From Neobacillus bataviensis LMG 21833 (GTDB taxonomy: Bacteria; Bacillota; Bacilli; Bacillales; Cytobacillaceae), in NCBI RefSeq assembly GCF_000307875.1, contig NZ_AJLS01000034.1:17269-81268 (forward strand): a DNA stretch of 64,000 nucleotides, read 5' to 3'. The notes beneath the pieces are model-generated. The model was not told the DNA's origin. It saw only the letters and a list, made by a program, of their open reading frames with translations, and searched no databases. Below are positions 50,930-60,134 of this stretch, piece by piece. The position numbers and the translations under genes are program-made. How positions within the stretch are numbered: the stretch's first letter is position 1; each line of letters starts with the position of its first letter.

Positions 50930-51835
50930 ATGCAGGGAGAAACCAGAGAGAAATTTGGATTATTGTTGGGATTAGTAGGTGTCATTTGTTTTAGCTTAAC
51001 GCTCCCTTCTACAAGCATTGCAGTAGAGTATTTCGGGACTACGGTCGTCGGTTTGGGAAGAACAGTTGTTGCCGCTATTTTAGTTGCTGTTGTATTGATT
51101 GTTCGAAAAGAAAAACTACCTTCTCCCCGCCAATTCACCAGTCTACTTATTGTTGCTGTTGGTGCAGTTTTAGGATTTCCTCTCCTCACTTCTTGGGCAA
51201 TGGAATCCTTGCCTGTTTCTCATGGAGCTGTGGAATTAGCCCTGTTGCCATTAGCCACAGCCGGATTTGCAATGTTTAGAGCTGGTGAAGTCCCTTCGCT
51301 CAAATTCTGGATTTCAAGTATAATCGGCTCTTTTGCTGTTATTGTGTATGCCCTCCATCTAGGGTTCGGTCAATTACAATTTGCCGATTTAGCTTTACTA
51401 GCAGCAGTGGTTATACTTGGACTTAGTTACGCAGAAGGTGGGAAATTAGCGAAAGAATTAGGCAGCTGGCAAGTAATTGCTTGGGCGATTATGATCGGCG
51501 CCCCATTTTTCATTATTCCGGTTGGGCTAAACCTTACAACTGAAATGCTCCATGCTCCAATACAAGCTTGGGTTAGTTTTATTTATCTCGCAGTGGTTAG
51601 TCAATTTCTAGCATATGTTGCTTGGTATAGCGCAATGGCTATGGGCGGAATAGCAAGAGTTAGTCAAATTCAATACTTACAACCATTTTTGATGATTCTA
51701 TTTGCAACAGTATTTCTAGATGAATCCATTACCCTTTTCACTCTTGTAATAGCAGTGATTGTTGTCTTTTCAGTTATATTAGGAAAAAATGCTCCCGTAA
51801 CAAAAAAAGGTTCTGTTTCAAAAACTAGGGCTTAG
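50930..51835 (+). CDS. EamA/DMT-superfamily transporter
   Basis: 301 residues, ten helices in two EamA repeats; first repeat LLLGLVGVICFSLTLPSTSIAVEYFG, second LADLALLAAVVILGLSYAEGGKLAKELG. These commonly export amino acids or metabolites. ATG 50930 is chosen (TTGGGG upstream); the frame also opens at 50897. It is probably regulated by the divergent MocR protein. Confidence 0.85.
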   Translation: MQGETREKFGLLLGLVGVICFSLTLPSTSIAVEYFGTTVVGLGRTVVAAILVAVVLIVRKEKLPSPRQFTSLLIVAVGAVLGFPLLTSWAMESLPVSHGAVELALLPLATAGFAMFRAGEVPSLKFWISSIIGSFAVIVYALHLGFGQLQFADLALLAAVVILGLSYAEGGKLAKELGSWQVIAWAIMIGAPFFIIPVGLNLTTEMLHAPIQAWVSFIYLAVVSQFLAYVAWYSAMAMGGIARVSQIQYLQPFLMILFATVFLDESITLFTLVIAVIVVFSVILGKNAPVTKKGSVSKTRA

Positions 51836-51856
51836 AGAATTTATTTCTCTAAGCCC
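51828..51856 (+). terminator. hairpin at the end of the EamA gene
   Basis: GGGCTTAGAGA/TCTCTAAGCCC perfect 11-bp stem overlapping the stop codon, followed by ATTAATG without a T-run. It may protect the mRNA 3' end rather than terminate. Confidence 0.5.
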
Positions 51857-51932
51857 ATTAATGTGATTTATACGGTGAAATCTGTTTGAAAATCGTGTGA
51901 ATTACCTTGTGAAATATGGTGAGATTTATCAT

Positions 51933-51957
51933 TTTGTACCTCACAAGTAAACCCGTT
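51933..51957 (-). repeat. 25-bp dispersed element, copy 4
   Basis: Minus strand AACGGGTTTACTT then GTGAGGTACAAA, 52 nt after the rocG stop and on the same strand. Further along the minus strand are TTTCACAAGG, TTCACACG and TTTCACCGTATAAA, echoing copies 2 and 3. Confidence 0.65.
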
Positions 51958-52009
51958 ACTTAATTATGGAAGAGGCATTTTTTTACACTGACTGCTTGCA
52001 AAAATAACT

Positions 52010-53305
52010 TTACACCCAGCCACGGAAACGAGAGGCTTCTGCTGCCTTTTTTATTCCGGTCATATAGGCTGCTAAACGCATATCCACCTCATGCGCAGCA
52101 GCTGTTTTATAAATATTTTCAAAAGAATCAATCATGACCTTGGCTAATTTTTGATGAACTTCTTCTTCCGACCAATAATAGCCTTGATTATTTTGCACCC
52201 ATTCAAAATAAGAAACCGTTACTCCGCCTGCACTTGCCAAAATATCGGGAACAAGGAGGACACCACGTTCTGTTAAGATGCTAGTTGCTTCAAGTGTTGT
52301 TGGTCCATTCGCAGCTTCCACGACAATCGAAGCCTTAATATTCGCCGCATTCTTAGCCGTAATTTGGTTCGAAATCGCTGCCGGAACAAGAATGTCACAC
52401 TCTAATTCAAGTAATTCTTGATTTGTTATCGTATCTTTAAATAGTTGAGAGAATGTACCAAAGCTATCCCTTCTATCTAATAAATAATCAATATCAAGTC
52501 CATTCGGATCATAAACACCGCCATAAACATCCGAAACAGCCACGACTTTTGCCCCGGCATCATGTAAAAATTTCGCTAAAAAGCTTCCAGCATTTCCAAA
52601 GCCTTGAATGACAACACGTGCACCTTTTAGCTCCATTCCCTTTTTCTTCACCGCTTCTTCAATACAGATCGTCACACCGGCAGCAGTTGCTGTTTCCCGG
52701 CCTTGTGAGCCCCCCAAAACGATTGGTTTCCCCGTGATAAATCCTGGTGAGTCAAATTCACGTAATCGGCTATATTCATCCATCATCCACGCCATAATCT
52801 GTGAATTGGTATACACATCTGGTGCCGGAATATCTTTTGAAGGGCCGACAATTTGGCTAATCGCACGGACATATCCACGGCTTAATCTTTCAAGCTCTCT
52901 AAAGGACATTTTTCGCGGGTCACAGATAATTCCACCTTTTCCGCCTCCATAAGGAAGATCAGTGATCCCACACTTTAAGGTCATCCAGATGGACAAAGCT
53001 TTTACTTCTTCCTCATTTACCTCAGGATGAAAGCGGACGCCGCCCTTTGTTGGACCGACGGCATCGTTATGCTGGGAACGATATCCTGTAAAAACCTTTA
53101 CCGAGCCATCATCCATTCGAACCGGAATACGAACGGTCAATAATCTGATGGGATCTTTTAATAGTTCATACATTTCGTTCGTATAGCCCAATTTTTTTAA
53201 CGCCTTTTGGATAACCGTTTGCGTAGAGTAGAATAAATTTAATGATTCTTCCTCTTTTTGTTGATCTTTTTCCAAATTGTTTAGTTCAGCCGTGTTAACC
53301 GTCAT
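52010..53305 (-). CDS. rocG: NAD-specific glutamate dehydrogenase
   Basis: 431 residues. Converts glutamate to 2-oxoglutarate and ammonium, last step of arginine/proline breakdown. Motifs: [21 protein letters not shown], the catalytic Lys in [31 protein letters not shown], the Rossmann [29 protein letters not shown] and [19 protein letters not shown] 53305 has GAGGTG 6 nt upstream; the frame opens at 53314 (GTG). Third gene of a rocA-rocD-rocG operon, a compact order unlike B. subtilis, where rocG is separate. Confidence 0.94.
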   Translation of the reverse strand: MTVNTAELNNLEKDQQKEEESLNLFYSTQTVIQKALKKLGYTNEMYELLKDPIRLLTVRIPVRMDDGSVKVFTGYRSQHNDAVGPTKGGVRFHPEVNEEEVKALSIWMTLKCGITDLPYGGGKGGIICDPRKMSFRELERLSRGYVRAISQIVGPSKDIPAPDVYTNSQIMAWMMDEYSRLREFDSPGFITGKPIVLGGSQGRETATAAGVTICIEEAVKKKGMELKGARVVIQGFGNAGSFLAKFLHDAGAKVVAVSDVYGGVYDPNGLDIDYLLDRRDSFGTFSQLFKDTITNQELLELECDILVPAAISNQITAKNAANIKASIVVEAANGPTTLEATSILTERGVLLVPDILASAGGVTVSYFEWVQNNQGYYWSEEEVHQKLAKVMIDSFENIYKTAAAHEVDMRLAAYMTGIKKAAEASRFRGWV

Positions 53306-53358
53306 GAAAGACACCTCGTGGAATTTATATATTTAAAATATTGCGCTGGGTTTTTTAA

Positions 53359-54558
53359 CTATGAAAGTACCTTTTTAATTTTCTCGATCGCCCAATCGAT
53401 TTCTTCTTTTGAAATAATTAATGGTGGAGCAAAACGAATAACTGTATCATGAGTTTCTTTACATAGTAACCCTTCCTCTTTCAGTTGCTCACAATACGGT
53501 CTTGCTTCCTCTGTCAATTCAACACCGATAAACAAGCCTTTGCCCCTAACATCCTTAATCATTGGGTTAATGATCGTTTTTAATTGATCAAGGAAATACT
53601 TTCCTAATTCAAGGGAACGTTCTGCTAACTTTTCTTCCTCAAGCACATCTAATGCTGCAAGTGATACAGCACATGCCAGTGGATTTCCGCCAAAAGTCGA
53701 ACCATGAGAACCTGGATTAAATACACCTAGAACATCGGAATTCGCAACCACACAAGAAATCGGGAATACTCCGCCGCCAAGTGCTTTTCCTAAAATTAAC
53801 ATATCCGGCTCTACGTTTTCCCAATCGCAAGCAAACATTTTTCCAGTACGTGCCAAGCCCACTTGAATTTCGTCAGCAATGAATAACACGTTATTTTCTT
53901 TACATAAATCAGACGCTGCTTTTAAAAATCCTTCAGGTGGTAAAATGATTCCTGCTTCCCCCTGAATTGGCTCCATTAAGAACGCAGCTGTATTTGGTGT
54001 GATCGCTGCTTTTAAAGCTTCAAGATCACCGTAAGGGATTAAGTTAATTCCAGGTAACATTGGGCCAAAACCGCGTTTATAATCCGGATCAGAAGATAAA
54101 GAAACAGCACCCATTGTACGGCCATGGAAGTTTCCGTTACAAGCAATAATTTCCGCTTGGTCTTCGGTGATTCCCTTTACATCATAACCCCAGCGGCGGG
54201 CAGCCTTCAGTGCTGTTTCAACCGCTTCAGCACCTGTATTCATCGGCAGAGCCATTTCTTTATTGGTTAACTTACAGATTTTTTCATACCATGGACCAAG
54301 CTGGTCGTTATGGAATGCACGAGATGTAAGTGTTACTCTATCCGCTTGGTCTTTTAGGGCTTGAATGATTTTTAGATGACGATGCCCTTGGTTCACCGCT
54401 GAATAGGCACTAAGCATATCCATATATCGGTTACCTTCTGGACTTTCAACCCATACTCCTTCCGCTTTAGCGATAACGATTGGAAGCGGGTGATAGTTAT
54501 TAGCACCAAATTTTTGCGTTTGTTCGATGATTTCGGTTGTTTTTGTTGTCATAGTCAC
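53359..54558 (-). CDS. rocD: ornithine aminotransferase
   Basis: 399 residues, matching RocD. PLP enzyme converting ornithine and 2-oxoglutarate to glutamate semialdehyde and glutamate. Motifs: [74 protein letters not shown] and the PLP Lys in [18 protein letters not shown] 54558 is chosen (GGAGG 8 nt upstream); ATG 54552 is possible. Second gene of the operon; a strong hairpin precedes it in the rocA-rocD gap. Confidence 0.94.
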   Translation of the reverse strand: MTMTTKTTEIIEQTQKFGANNYHPLPIVIAKAEGVWVESPEGNRYMDMLSAYSAVNQGHRHLKIIQALKDQADRVTLTSRAFHNDQLGPWYEKICKLTNKEMALPMNTGAEAVETALKAARRWGYDVKGITEDQAEIIACNGNFHGRTMGAVSLSSDPDYKRGFGPMLPGINLIPYGDLEALKAAITPNTAAFLMEPIQGEAGIILPPEGFLKAASDLCKENNVLFIADEIQVGLARTGKMFACDWENVEPDMLILGKALGGGVFPISCVVANSDVLGVFNPGSHGSTFGGNPLACAVSLAALDVLEEEKLAERSLELGKYFLDQLKTIINPMIKDVRGKGLFIGVELTEEARPYCEQLKEEGLLCKETHDTVIRFAPPLIISKEEIDWAIEKIKKVLS

Positions 54559-54581
54559 TTTATTTTCCTCCTTCATTTTTA

Positions 54582-54610
54582 CCCTGACAAAAGACCTTTC
54601 TTTGTCAGGG
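54582..54610 (-). other. intercistronic hairpin between rocA and rocD
   Basis: CCCTGACAAA/TTTGTCAGGG with a 9-nt loop, followed by TAAAAATG and then the rocD Shine-Dalgarno. There is no T-run, so RNA processing, stability or partial termination are possible roles. Confidence 0.65.
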
Positions 54611-54623
54611 CAAAAGCATAGAT

Positions 54624-56168
54624 TTATAGTGTTTCAGATGTTGTTTTAGCCTGCATATGAAGCAGTAAATAATCAGGGCCGCCTGCTTTCGAATCTGTTC
54701 CAGACATATTAAATCCCCCAAATGGCTGATAACCGACAATGGCGCCGGTACAGACACGATTAAAGTAAAGGTTACCTACATGGAATTCCTCTCGTGCACG
54801 CTCGATATGCTCACGGTTATTGGAAATCAGTGCTCCTGTTAACCCATAATCTGTGTTATTGGCAATTTTCATCATATGGTCAAAGTCACGAGCCTTGCAA
54901 AAAGCCACAACCGGCCCGAAAATTTCTTCCTGCATTAAGCGTGAATTTTCATCTAAATCAGCAAAAATGGTCGGCTGAATGAAGTAACCATTTGAATCGT
55001 CACCTTCACCGCCAGTCATTAATCTGCCTTCTTTTTTACCAACTTCAATATAATCCATGATTTTCCTGAATGATTTTTCATCGATTACCGGTCCCATATA
55101 ATTCTCTGGGTCTTCAGGGTTACCAAGGGTGAGTGTTTTCGTTAAGGCAACCGCCTTTTCTAGCACTTCATCATACACATCTTGGTGAATGACAGCGCGT
55201 GAACCTGCTGAACATTTTTGACCTGAGAATCCAAAGGCAGCGTAGACGATAGATGAAGCAGCTAAGTCTAAATCAGCATTGTTGTCCACGACCATTGTAT
55301 CTTTACCGCCCATTTCCGCAATCACACGCTTGATCCAAATTTGTCCTGGATTTACTTTCGCTGCACGCTCATTGATTCGGCAGCCCACTTCACGGGAACC
55401 TGTAAACGATACAAATCGTGTTTTCGGATGGTCAACAAGATAATCACCAATTTGCGCACCGCTTCCAGGTACAAAGTTTAATACACCCTTCGGAAGACCG
55501 GCTTCTGTCATTAACTCAACAAATTTTGCGGCAATCACAGGTGTCGAATTTGCAGGCTTCAGAAGAACTGTATTCCCTGAAACGATTGCTGCAATAGTTG
55601 TACCTGCCATGATGGCTAATGGAAAGTTAAAAGGTGAAATGATAACGCCAACTCCAAGCGGAATATAGTGGAATTGATTAAACTCACCTGCACGGCTGTT
55701 AACTGGTACGCCTTCTTTGATCTTCAGCATTTGCCGACCATAATATTCAATGAAATCAATCGCTTCCGCTGTATCTGCGTCCGCTTCTTTCCACGGCTTA
55801 CCGGCTTCTTTTACAAGGTAGCTTGAAAATTCATGTTTCCGGCGGCGCATGATGGCAGCGGCACGGAATAAAATATTCGCTCGGTGTTCCGGTTTCCACC
55901 TTTTCCAGGATTCAAAAGCGGTTAAGGCTGCTTGCATCGCTTTTTCAGCTAGCTCCTGGTCTGCCATTGAAACGCTTCCAATAATCTCCTCTTTATTAGC
56001 TGGATTGATGGAAGTGATTTTTTCTTTTGTTGTCACCGCTTCACCGTCAATAATAACGGGATAATGTTTGCCAAGCTGCGTTTGGACATATGCTAATGCA
56101 TCTTTGAATGCCTTTATATTTTTTTCTTCCGTAAAATTAGTAAATGGTTCGTGTGTATAAGGTTGCAC
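54624..56168 (-). CDS. rocA: 1-pyrroline-5-carboxylate dehydrogenase
   Basis: 514 residues, one short of B. subtilis RocA. Oxidises glutamate semialdehyde/P5C to glutamate with NAD. Motifs: [37 protein letters not shown], catalytic Glu in [11 protein letters not shown], catalytic Cys in [11 protein letters not shown] and [10 protein letters not shown]. The start is GTG 56168 behind GAGGGGGAATTCAG. First gene of the roc operon, behind a sigma-54 promoter and a RocR enhancer site shared with the divergent rocR. Confidence 0.95.
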   Translation of the reverse strand: MQPYTHEPFTNFTEEKNIKAFKDALAYVQTQLGKHYPVIIDGEAVTTKEKITSINPANKEEIIGSVSMADQELAEKAMQAALTAFESWKRWKPEHRANILFRAAAIMRRRKHEFSSYLVKEAGKPWKEADADTAEAIDFIEYYGRQMLKIKEGVPVNSRAGEFNQFHYIPLGVGVIISPFNFPLAIMAGTTIAAIVSGNTVLLKPANSTPVIAAKFVELMTEAGLPKGVLNFVPGSGAQIGDYLVDHPKTRFVSFTGSREVGCRINERAAKVNPGQIWIKRVIAEMGGKDTMVVDNNADLDLAASSIVYAAFGFSGQKCSAGSRAVIHQDVYDEVLEKAVALTKTLTLGNPEDPENYMGPVIDEKSFRKIMDYIEVGKKEGRLMTGGEGDDSNGYFIQPTIFADLDENSRLMQEEIFGPVVAFCKARDFDHMMKIANNTDYGLTGALISNNREHIERAREEFHVGNLYFNRVCTGAIVGYQPFGGFNMSGTDSKAGGPDYLLLHMQAKTTSETL

Positions 56169-56204
56169 CTGAATTCCCCCTCAAGTTTAATCACTTATAT
56201 TATT

Positions 56205-56221
56205 TGCAAGTTCCGTGCCAA
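56205..56221 (-). promoter_or_regulatory. sigma-54 (SigL) promoter of rocA-rocD-rocG
   Basis: Minus strand TTGGCACGGAACTTGCA: -24 TTGGCACG, 4 bp, -12 TTGCA, matching the consensus and nearly identical to the permease promoter (two differences in 17 bp). Confidence 0.92.
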
Positions 56222-56303
56222 CTTCCTTTTTTGCAGTTCAACGGGATTCTCAGCTTTCTTAGTGCCACGAAATTTTGCTAAAAAATTATTATTTCCCCTT
56301 TAG

Positions 56304-56322
56304 ATGCAAAAATATTTTGCAT
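56304..56322 (-). promoter_or_regulatory. RocR enhancer (UAS) upstream of rocA
   Basis: ATGCAAAA - ATA - TTTTGCAT, a perfect inverted repeat about 95 bp upstream of the sigma-54 promoter and about 30 bp before the rocR start, so it could also set rocR autoregulation. A half-site TTTTTTGCAG lies at 56227-56236. Confidence 0.8.
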
Positions 56323-56352
56323 TCTTGCGTTAATTTTGTTTAAATAGGGGTA

Positions 56353-57795
56353 ATGGAACTAAACAAAGGGAATGAAGTCACCGTGGAAAATTCAAAGAAA
56401 AACATCCAGTATCTACAATATATAAATCAAATGTACAAACAGATTTTGGACGAAGTGGATGTAGGGATTCATGCAGTAGATGAAACGGGAAAGACGATTA
56501 TATATAACAAGAAAATGATGCAAATGGAATCGATGGATATTCAAGATGTACTTAATAAAAATCTCTTAGATGTGTTCATGTTTAAAGATGATCAATCTAG
56601 TACTCTCGTTCAAGCCTTACAGGAAGGCAAAAAAACCAGTAATGTTAAGCAAACCTATTTTAATAACAAGAGCCGAGAAATTACTACGATTAACAATACG
56701 ATTCCTATTTTCCAAGATGGAAACATCCAAGGTGCTGTGGAAATTGCAAATGATGTAACGAAGTTAGAAAAATTAATAAAAGGAAGTAGTAGTAAAGGCA
56801 CACCCAGATTTACTTTTGATAGTATTATTGGCTGCAGTCGAGTCATGAGGGACGTGATTGAAGGTGCAAAGCGGGCAACCCGTACCTCTTCCTATGTCCT
56901 GGTTGTCGGTGAGACAGGGACAGGGAAAGAGCTTTTTGCCCAAAGCATCCATAACGCAAGCGATCGATTTTCGGCTCCATTTATCTCGCAAAACTGTGCC
57001 GCCCTGCCTGATAATTTAATTGAAAGTCTTCTCTTTGGTACAAAACGCGGTGCTTTTACGGGAGCAGTTGATACACCGGGATTATTCGAACAAGCAAATG
57101 GCGGCACATTGCTGCTTGATGAAATTAACTCGTTAAATATGAATCTTCAGGCAAAATTACTCCGTGTCCTGCAAGAGAAAACGATTAGACGAATCGGTGA
57201 TACGAAGGACACACCCGTTGATGTACGTGTTATAGCTAATATCAACGAAGATCCAATTGACGCCATTGCCAACAATCATTTACGGAAAGACCTTTATTAT
57301 CGTCTCGGTGTTGTGACCATCTTTATTCCACCATTAAGGGAGCGTAAGGAAGATATCCAATTACTCGTTCAACATTTCATTGAAAAATATAATGAGCGCT
57401 TCCAAATGAATGTGAAGGGGCTTCACGAAGAGGTCAGTCAGTCATTTCTCGAGTATGATTGGCATGGAAATGTCCGTGAGCTCGAGCATATCATCGAAGC
57501 GGCGATGAACATTATGATGGATGAAGAAGTGATTATGTATGCTCATTTGCCTTTCCAATATCGTAGTAAAATGCAAATAAAAGAAAGAATGCTCCCTCAT
57601 TCATCCGTTGATACGTTCATTAAGGAAAATTCAGACGTTTCTATTCCATTAAAAGATCAAATAGAATTATTTGAAAAAACCTATATTGAGCATGTCCTTA
57701 AAAAAAATGACTTCAACATTTCACGGACAGCTGGATTGCTGGGGCTAAGCCGGCAAAGCTTGCAGTATCGGATGAAAAAACTTGATATTAGATAA
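56353..57795 (+). CDS. rocR: sigma-54-dependent activator of arginine/ornithine catabolism
   Basis: 480 residues, close to B. subtilis RocR throughout. N-terminal PAS sensor (about 20-140; GIHAVDETGKTIIYNKKMMQME), AAA+ domain (about 150-390) with Walker A GETGTGKELF, sigma-54 contact loop GAFTGAVDTPG, Walker B GGTLLLDEINSLN and arginine finger region YYRLGVVTIFIPPLRERKEDI, and a C-terminal Fis-type helix-turn-helix NISRTAGLLGLSRQSLQYRMKK. Responds to ornithine/citrulline in B. subtilis. ATG 56353 has a close GGGG; GTG 56383 is an alternative. Divergent from rocA; array D follows. Confidence 0.95.
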   Translation: MELNKGNEVTVENSKKNIQYLQYINQMYKQILDEVDVGIHAVDETGKTIIYNKKMMQMESMDIQDVLNKNLLDVFMFKDDQSSTLVQALQEGKKTSNVKQTYFNNKSREITTINNTIPIFQDGNIQGAVEIANDVTKLEKLIKGSSSKGTPRFTFDSIIGCSRVMRDVIEGAKRATRTSSYVLVVGETGTGKELFAQSIHNASDRFSAPFISQNCAALPDNLIESLLFGTKRGAFTGAVDTPGLFEQANGGTLLLDEINSLNMNLQAKLLRVLQEKTIRRIGDTKDTPVDVRVIANINEDPIDAIANNHLRKDLYYRLGVVTIFIPPLRERKEDIQLLVQHFIEKYNERFQMNVKGLHEEVSQSFLEYDWHGNVRELEHIIEAAMNIMMDEEVIMYAHLPFQYRSKMQIKERMLPHSSVDTFIKENSDVSIPLKDQIELFEKTYIEHVLKKNDFNISRTAGLLGLSRQSLQYRMKKLDIR

Positions 57796-57801
57796 GAGGG
57801 A

Positions 57802-58020
57802 TGTCCTCTATAACGCTGATGAAGGACAAATCACCTCAGAAAATCGAGTAAAATGTCCTTCATAAAGCCGATGAAGGACAAATCCCTCCCAAATACCAGA
57901 TGAAATGTCCTTCATAAAGCCGATGAAGGACAAATCTCTCTCGAAAACCGGATGAAATGTCCTTCATAAAGCCGATGAAGGACAAATCTCTCTCAAAAAC
58001 CAGATGAAATGTCCTTCATA
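57802..58020. repeat. hairpin array D, 52-bp period, between convergent rocR and fxsA
   Basis: Left arms TGTCCTTCAT at 57802 (variant), 57854, 57906, 57958 and 58010, exactly 52 bp apart; right arms ATGAAGGACA after 7-nt loops (mostly AAAGCCG). Four full hairpins. Spacers are similar to each other (AAATCTCTCTC, CCRGATGAAA). It starts 7 nt after the rocR stop and ends before the shared terminator. Confidence 0.88.
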
Positions 58021-58045
58021 AAGTTCTAGATGCAATTATCAAAAG

Positions 58046-58087
58046 TAAAAAACGTCAATACCGAATTAGCGAATTGACGTTTTTACT
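58046..58087. terminator. bidirectional terminator between array D and fxsA
   Basis: AAAAACGTCAAT/AATTGACGTTTTT stem with a 10-12 nt loop, T-runs on both strands. It overlaps the last codons of fxsA. Confidence 0.8.
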
Positions 58088-58469
58088 TTATTATCTTTAT
58101 ATTCCCTTTTTGAATCTTCTTCCTTAGTGAATTCATCATGAAGAATTTAATGACTCGTCTTGTTGGCGGGAATAGCATGAAAAAGCCGCTGATGTCCGAA
58201 ATGAAACCCGGTGTTAGCAGAAGGATTCCACCAATTAAAATACATATACCATCTACTACTGCTTCACCTGGAATTTGACCATTTCGCAGCTGCTCCTGGG
58301 CCTTTCGAATCGTTTGCAGGCCTTCTCTTTTTGCTAAATACGCGCCGATTACGCCCGTCAATATAATGAGTAAGAGTGTCGGCCAAACGCCGATTGTTTT
58401 TCCTGAAAAAAGAAGTAACCCTATTTCTGCAGCAGGAATCGCAATAATCAAGATAAACAAATAACGCAT
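58083..58469 (-). CDS. fxsA: FxsA-family membrane protein
   Basis: 128 residues: three or four helices with the FxsA marks MRYLFILIIAIPAAEIGLLLFSGKTIG, LLIILTGVIGAYLAKREGLQTIRKAQEQLRNGQIPGEAVVDGICILIGGILLLTPGFISDISGFFMLFPPTRR (seen at GQIPGEAVVDG and LLTPGFISDISGF). In E. coli FxsA interferes with F-plasmid phage exclusion; the Bacillus role is unknown. ATG 58469 has AAGGAG 11 nt upstream. Single gene. Confidence 0.88.
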   Translation of the reverse strand: MRYLFILIIAIPAAEIGLLLFSGKTIGVWPTLLLIILTGVIGAYLAKREGLQTIRKAQEQLRNGQIPGEAVVDGICILIGGILLLTPGFISDISGFFMLFPPTRRVIKFFMMNSLRKKIQKGNIKIIK

Positions 58470-58521
58470 TGAGGGTCTCACTCCTTCCAAACGTGTTAAT
58501 TTTATTATACAGGTATACTAG

Positions 58522-59418
58522 TCAATTGTAATTTTTAAATGTGTTACATGTTAATTCAATAAAAGCCTCTAAAGGGGGTGTCATCCATTTGTCCTTATGC
58601 CAGGCAATTTGCGTATAGATTGGGGCTGTGGTATTTTCCCATCCTATTTCCTTCATTCTTCCCATTTTCAAATCTGTTTCTACTGCCATCTTAGGTAATA
58701 ATGCGATGCCAAGTCCTGCTATTACGCATTGTTTAATCGCTTCAATACTTCCAAATTCTATTTTATTTAATGGGTATACCCCTGCTGAGCGGAAAAAATC
58801 TTCAAAAATGGTACGGTAAGAGCAGCCTGTTTCTGTAAGCAAAATGGTTTCATGTTCCAGATCTTCCGGAAAGACGGCTGATTTCTCCAATAAAGGATGG
58901 CTGGATGATGCAACGATCAGTAATTCCTCCTTGATTAGAGGTTTTATTTTTAACGAATCACCGGACTTACACGTATCCATAATAAATGCCACATCAAGCA
59001 GCCCTGCTTCTAGATGCTCCCTCGCCATTTCATCAGAATGGGCCGGTTTAAAAACAAGCTTAACCTTCGGAAATTGAGTCTTAAACTCTTTTAAAATAGG
59101 CGGAAGCCGGTAGGTACATTGGCTTTCCTGTGCCCCAATCAGCAATGTGCCAGTCTGTTCTTCTCCCCCATGTACGATCAACTTAGCTTCCTCGCTTAAT
59201 CGGATCATTTTTTCCGCATAAGCTTTAAACTGGTGACCGGCCTCCGTTAAAATTAACCGCTTTCCAAGCCGCTCAAACAAAGGTTTTCCTACTTCAGATT
59301 CCAGTCCTTTTATTTGAGCTGTTACACTTGATTGAGCAAAGTTTAAGAGCTTTGCCGTTTGTGTAAAATTTAAATTTTCTGCAGCCATTTTAAATGTAAT
59401 TAGTTGTTTGATTTCCAT
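58522..59418 (-). CDS. ywqM: LysR-family regulator, YwqM-like
   Basis: 298 residues: winged helix (QLITFKMAAENLNFTQTAKLLNFAQSSVTAQIKGLESEVGKPLFERLGKRLILT) and effector domain (GTLLIGAQESQCTYRLPPILKEF, VIAGLGIALLPKMAVE). It diverges from an FMN-dependent NAD(P)H oxidoreductase, the same arrangement as ywqM-ywqN in B. subtilis, so it probably controls that gene. The 121-bp gap between them is AT-rich with ATTGA/TCAAT repeats. ATG 59418. Confidence 0.88.
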   Translation of the reverse strand: MEIKQLITFKMAAENLNFTQTAKLLNFAQSSVTAQIKGLESEVGKPLFERLGKRLILTEAGHQFKAYAEKMIRLSEEAKLIVHGGEEQTGTLLIGAQESQCTYRLPPILKEFKTQFPKVKLVFKPAHSDEMAREHLEAGLLDVAFIMDTCKSGDSLKIKPLIKEELLIVASSSHPLLEKSAVFPEDLEHETILLTETGCSYRTIFEDFFRSAGVYPLNKIEFGSIEAIKQCVIAGLGIALLPKMAVETDLKMGRMKEIGWENTTAPIYTQIAWHKDKWMTPPLEAFIELTCNTFKNYN

Positions 59419-59539
59419 TCCATCACCCTAATCGTTATTTTCGATTGAACCAATCAATATAATCATCTTTATTGATTTATCATTTAATTATAAAATATGA
59501 ATGAATATATTAATAGATACGTAAAGGAGCGAATTGATT

Positions 59540-60082
59540 ATGACGATTGCTGTTATATATGGAGGATCCCGCCCGGAAGGAAACTCCGAAACACTAACAA
59601 ATCAAGTCATTCAAGGATTACAGGCAGAAAAGGTATATCTGCGGGATTATCAGATTCAATCCATTATAGACGGACGCCACTCAGAAGGAGGATTCCATGA
59701 GGTAGCAGATGATTATAACTCCATTATTGATCGGATTTTACCGCATGACATTCTCATTTTTTCTACCCCTATTTATTGGTATAGCATGTCGGGTGTAATG
59801 AAAAATTTTATTGATCGCTGGTCACAAACAATGAGAGATGCAAATTACCCCGATTTCAAAAAGCAGCTGGCACAAAAAAAGGCTTATGTAATTGCAGTTG
59901 GCGGAGATGACCCATACGTAAAGGGCTTGCCAATGATTCAACAATTCCAACATATCTTTGATTTTATGGGAATCTCATTTGAAGGGTATATAATTGGAGA
60001 TGGCAATAAACCTGGGGATATTTTAGATGATAAGAATGCTTTATATGCAGCTTCACAATTACAAGAAAAGTTAATAGATTAA
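59540..60082 (+). CDS. ywqN: NAD(P)H-dependent FMN oxidoreductase, YwqN-like
   Basis: 180 residues, flavodoxin-like fold. N-terminal IAVIYGGSRPEGNSETLTNQVI binds the FMN phosphate (GGSRPEGNS), STPIYWYSMSGVMKNFIDRW contacts the isoalloxazine ring, and AYVIAVGGDDPYVKG follows. Length equals B. subtilis YwqN. ATG 59540 has AAAGGAG 10 nt upstream; TTG 59534 is less likely. Probably reduces quinones, nitro or azo compounds; physiological substrate unknown. Confidence 0.88.
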   Translation: MTIAVIYGGSRPEGNSETLTNQVIQGLQAEKVYLRDYQIQSIIDGRHSEGGFHEVADDYNSIIDRILPHDILIFSTPIYWYSMSGVMKNFIDRWSQTMRDANYPDFKKQLAQKKAYVIAVGGDDPYVKGLPMIQQFQHIFDFMGISFEGYIIGDGNKPGDILDDKNALYAASQLQEKLID

Positions 60083-60096
60083 TGGAACTTACTAGG

Positions 60097-60127
60097 GATT
60101 AGTCCCCCCGCTACGAGGGGACTAATC
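60097..60127. terminator. hairpin between convergent ywqN and ribH
   Basis: GATTAGTCCCC/GGGGACTAATC, loop CCGCTACGA, no T-run. Shares the ATTAGTCC/GGACTAAT arms with array B, as if a single unit of that family. Confidence 0.55.
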
Positions 60128-60134
60128 TCAAAGA

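Noticed and set aside
48239..51957. The 3.7-kb segment between inverted 25-bp repeats as an insertion element
   Set aside because: No transposase or integrase, no visible target duplication, ordinary housekeeping-type genes inside; the other inverted pair encloses only array A.
6753..58020. Hairpin arrays as CRISPR arrays
   Set aside because: Spacers are repeated within each array, repeat arms are palindromic and short, and no cas gene is in the window.
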